DNA from: Nonlabens dokdonensis DSW-6
GTDB lineage: Bacteria > Bacteroidota > Bacteroidia > Flavobacteriales > Flavobacteriaceae
Reading direction: 5' to 3'
Assembly (NCBI RefSeq): GCF_000332115.1
Contig: NC_020156.1
Coordinates: forward strand, 2,853,501 to 2,917,500
Length of the DNA: 64,000 bases
The notes below the pieces were generated by a model that did not search any database, was not told the DNA's origin, and saw only the letters and a program-made list of their open reading frames with translations. Shown one piece after another: positions 62,356-64,000 of this stretch (position 1 is the stretch's first letter; each line of letters opens with the position of its first letter). The translations under genes were made by a program, and so were the position numbers.

Positions 62356-62551
62356 GGTCAAATTTTATTATTTAAAAATAACACTTTTGTTAGACAAAGT
62401 TGAGAAAGGTTGAGGTCTAAATAACTCGAGGACTTTATGACTTCTTGTATTTGGGTATTAATACTCATGTATACTAATTATTTAAATCATAAATTTGATT
62501 AAAGTGATGACTGATTAATTTATTCGTCATTTGATACTAACCAATCAATTT

Positions 62552-63373
62552 ATGGAAACTACCTCAACTCCAGCAAGCGCGGTACCTAAGGAAAAAGACG
62601 CTCAACCAAAAACGCCTCCTAAGACGAGTGAATCATCTAAATCTTTGGAGACTGTAAATGCAGAAAATGCCTTTAAAAGTGTTTCTCCACAATTAAAAGA
62701 ATCGCTTACTCACGAGGTGAATCAAATGATGGCTTTTGCAGTTTATAACGGAAAAACCGTCAATACCGATGTCATACCATTAATCCAAAATGATAGTGTA
62801 GACGATTTGATTCACGCACACAATTTACTGTGTGCGAATGTAGCTCCAGCCACGCCAAAATCTATTGCTTATACTTTTCAATTGCGAGAGAAAAATAAAG
62901 ATAAATCGCTACTTACTAAATTACCTTTAGTACGTAATTTGATTATAATGGCGATTATTTTCTTAATCACTTTTATCCTAACAGGACAATCGCCGTTAGT
63001 AAATGATGCTTCTCTTGATCTTGGAGTCATGAATAATCACGGTATTGATTTATTATTTAACCTAGGTTATCTGGTATCTATTTCTGGAATAGGAGTCATC
63101 TTTTATCTCTTGAAAAATGTAACAACAGCAGTTAAAAACAGCACTTTAATACCAGAAGATTCTATTTATTATGTTGCCTTAGTTGTTCTAGGTCTCATAT
63201 CTGGATTAGTGATATCAGAAATTTTAGGTTTTTACGTCAAAGACCCAAATAATATTAATCTTTTTAATAAAAGTGTATTAGCCTTAATAGGAGGCTTTTC
63301 AACAGATGCTATTTTTTCTGTTCTTCAAGGAATTATAGATAAATTAAAAGCACTTTTTACAACTTCTAAATAA
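62552..63373 (+). CDS. Membrane protein of unknown function, first gene of an operon
   Basis: The frame opens at a TTG at 62531, but I start at the ATG at 62552 (METTSTPAS). The 273-residue product has a cytoplasmic N-terminal part of about 130 residues, then four membrane helices from about 137, and ends with an amphipathic segment LIGGFSTDAIFSVLQGIIDKLKAL. The last motif resembles one I have seen in other uncharacterised bacterial membrane proteins. No family name is known to me. The next gene starts six bases after its stop, so they are cotranscribed. Confidence 0.62.
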   Translation: METTSTPASAVPKEKDAQPKTPPKTSESSKSLETVNAENAFKSVSPQLKESLTHEVNQMMAFAVYNGKTVNTDVIPLIQNDSVDDLIHAHNLLCANVAPATPKSIAYTFQLREKNKDKSLLTKLPLVRNLIIMAIIFLITFILTGQSPLVNDASLDLGVMNNHGIDLLFNLGYLVSISGIGVIFYLLKNVTTAVKNSTLIPEDSIYYVALVVLGLISGLVISEILGFYVKDPNNINLFNKSVLALIGGFSTDAIFSVLQGIIDKLKALFTTSK

Positions 63374-63379
63374 CATATT

Positions 63380-63982
63380 ATGAGAAATGTATACCAAAAA
63401 ATTAGCGTTTTAAGTATAGTGCTCGTGCTACTAGTTTCCTGTGCATCCATTCCAGCTTCCACGTCAACATTAAGCAAAGAAGTGATTAAAGAAGCAAACG
63501 GAATGCACGAATTGAACCTAGCGCTTATCGATCAGTTATATGCAGAGCGTAGCCAGCGCATCAATGATTTTATTACCTACCGTTACACGCCAGCTTTGCT
63601 TTCCAATTATGAAAAGCTTCTACCTGATTCTGTAGACTATAAAGAAGAGTTACCTAACATTTTACAAAGTATCATTCCGGTAATCAATAAGAAAAGAGAC
63701 TCCATGCAGAGCGTTTTAAATGTAGAAAAGCAAGGCCTAGTCAAGCAGCTCAACGCAAATTTTTCTACCTATACTAATTCTACCGCTGCTTTACAAGGCT
63801 TGATTGATAGTGCGGTTAAATTAAAAGAATCTGAGAGCAACGCCCTTACCGCTTTGGAAAGTCTTACAGGAGTATCGCCAGGTACAGTGACTAACATAGA
63901 CGCCAGACTAGAAAAATTATTATCGCAATCGGGCAATACCATTGATCAACTTCTTCAACTCACTAACAGGTTAAAAAATTAA
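63380..63982 (+). CDS. Lipoprotein of unknown function, second gene of the operon
   Basis: The 200-residue product has a lipobox (LLVSC, cysteine near residue 21). The mature part is helical with long polar helices and no aromatic core typical of enzymes, suggesting a coiled-coil or adaptor role. It lies between the membrane protein and a third gene starting four bases after its stop. No family known. Confidence 0.6.
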   Translation: MRNVYQKISVLSIVLVLLVSCASIPASTSTLSKEVIKEANGMHELNLALIDQLYAERSQRINDFITYRYTPALLSNYEKLLPDSVDYKEELPNILQSIIPVINKKRDSMQSVLNVEKQGLVKQLNANFSTYTNSTAALQGLIDSAVKLKESESNALTALESLTGVSPGTVTNIDARLEKLLSQSGNTIDQLLQLTNRLKN

Positions 63983-63986
63983 TATC

Positions 63987-64000
63987 ATGAGCATAGATTG
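63987..64000 (+). CDS. Start of a further gene, runs off the window (partial)
   Basis: An ATG at 63987 begins MSID and continues off the end. It is four bases after the preceding stop, which fits a translationally coupled third gene; nothing more can be said. Confidence 0.4.

Overview
The window reads as a stretch of chromosome from a low-GC marine-type member of the Flavobacteriaceae (Bacteroidota). The evidence is internal. It encodes the type IX secretion system (T9SS) protein PorQ and at least six probable T9SS cargo proteins, three with type A tails ending in a YPNP-type sorting domain and three with type B 'gliding motility-associated' tails. It also holds several secreted proteins with the VGINT...LDI N-terminus common in this group, and a CtaA/COX15 heme A synthase of the Bacteroidota type. 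Genus is not settled; a Nonlabens/Dokdonia-like organism is a guess. I saw no rRNA, tRNA, insertion sequence, prophage or CRISPR array.

Layout. 1-4 kb: a truncated PIG-L deacetylase, a DUF1206 membrane protein and a serine hydrolase lipoprotein, all on the minus strand. 4.1-7.7 kb: the fused acyl-CoA mutase icmF, whose linkers carry genomic repeat insertions. 7.7-8.3 kb: a repeat-rich gene-free stretch. 8.3-16.6 kb: three T9SS type A surface proteins that are mosaics of one another. 17-21.2 kb: two VGINT proteins, one built from six near-identical 426-bp repeats. 21.7-24.2 kb: an EEP-family hydrolase, the fluoride channel crcB/fluC and an SRPBCC protein. 24.3-27.7 kb: a lipoprotein/histidine kinase/NarL-type response regulator operon flanked by NarL-like inverted repeats, with a possible small RNA at its end. 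27.8-31.2 kb: an M28 peptidase and two MscS channels. 31.4-37.7 kb: a marR-fadN-fadA-fadE beta-oxidation locus like fadNAE of Bacillus, interrupted by a four-helix-bundle gene. 37.9-46.2 kb: three tandem T9SS type B proteins. 46.4-53.7 kb: an ABC-2 exporter, a possible divergent kinase-fold protein, an NdpA-like nucleoid protein, a pRiA4b ORF3-like protein, ctaA and miaE. 54-57.3 kb: an NTF2-like protein and two secreted proteins sharing a duplicated C-terminal module. 57.5-60.6 kb: mtaB, porQ and cmk. 61-64 kb: small lipoproteins, a DUF1801 protein and the start of an uncharacterised membrane-protein/lipoprotein operon running off the window.

The most striking signal is a perfect palindrome, core GCTTTCGCGAAAGC, present 17 times exactly and once with one mismatch in 64 kb, both between and inside genes. 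Six of the seven copies inside genes are read in the same frame as Ala-Phe-Ala-Lys-Ala, and in two proteins this peptide forms the signal peptidase cleavage site. Other repeat families (a 25-bp motif, an element of about 70 bp and short-period microsatellites) sit beside it, so the genome appears shaped by small dispersed repeats that are tolerated in linkers and intergenic DNA.
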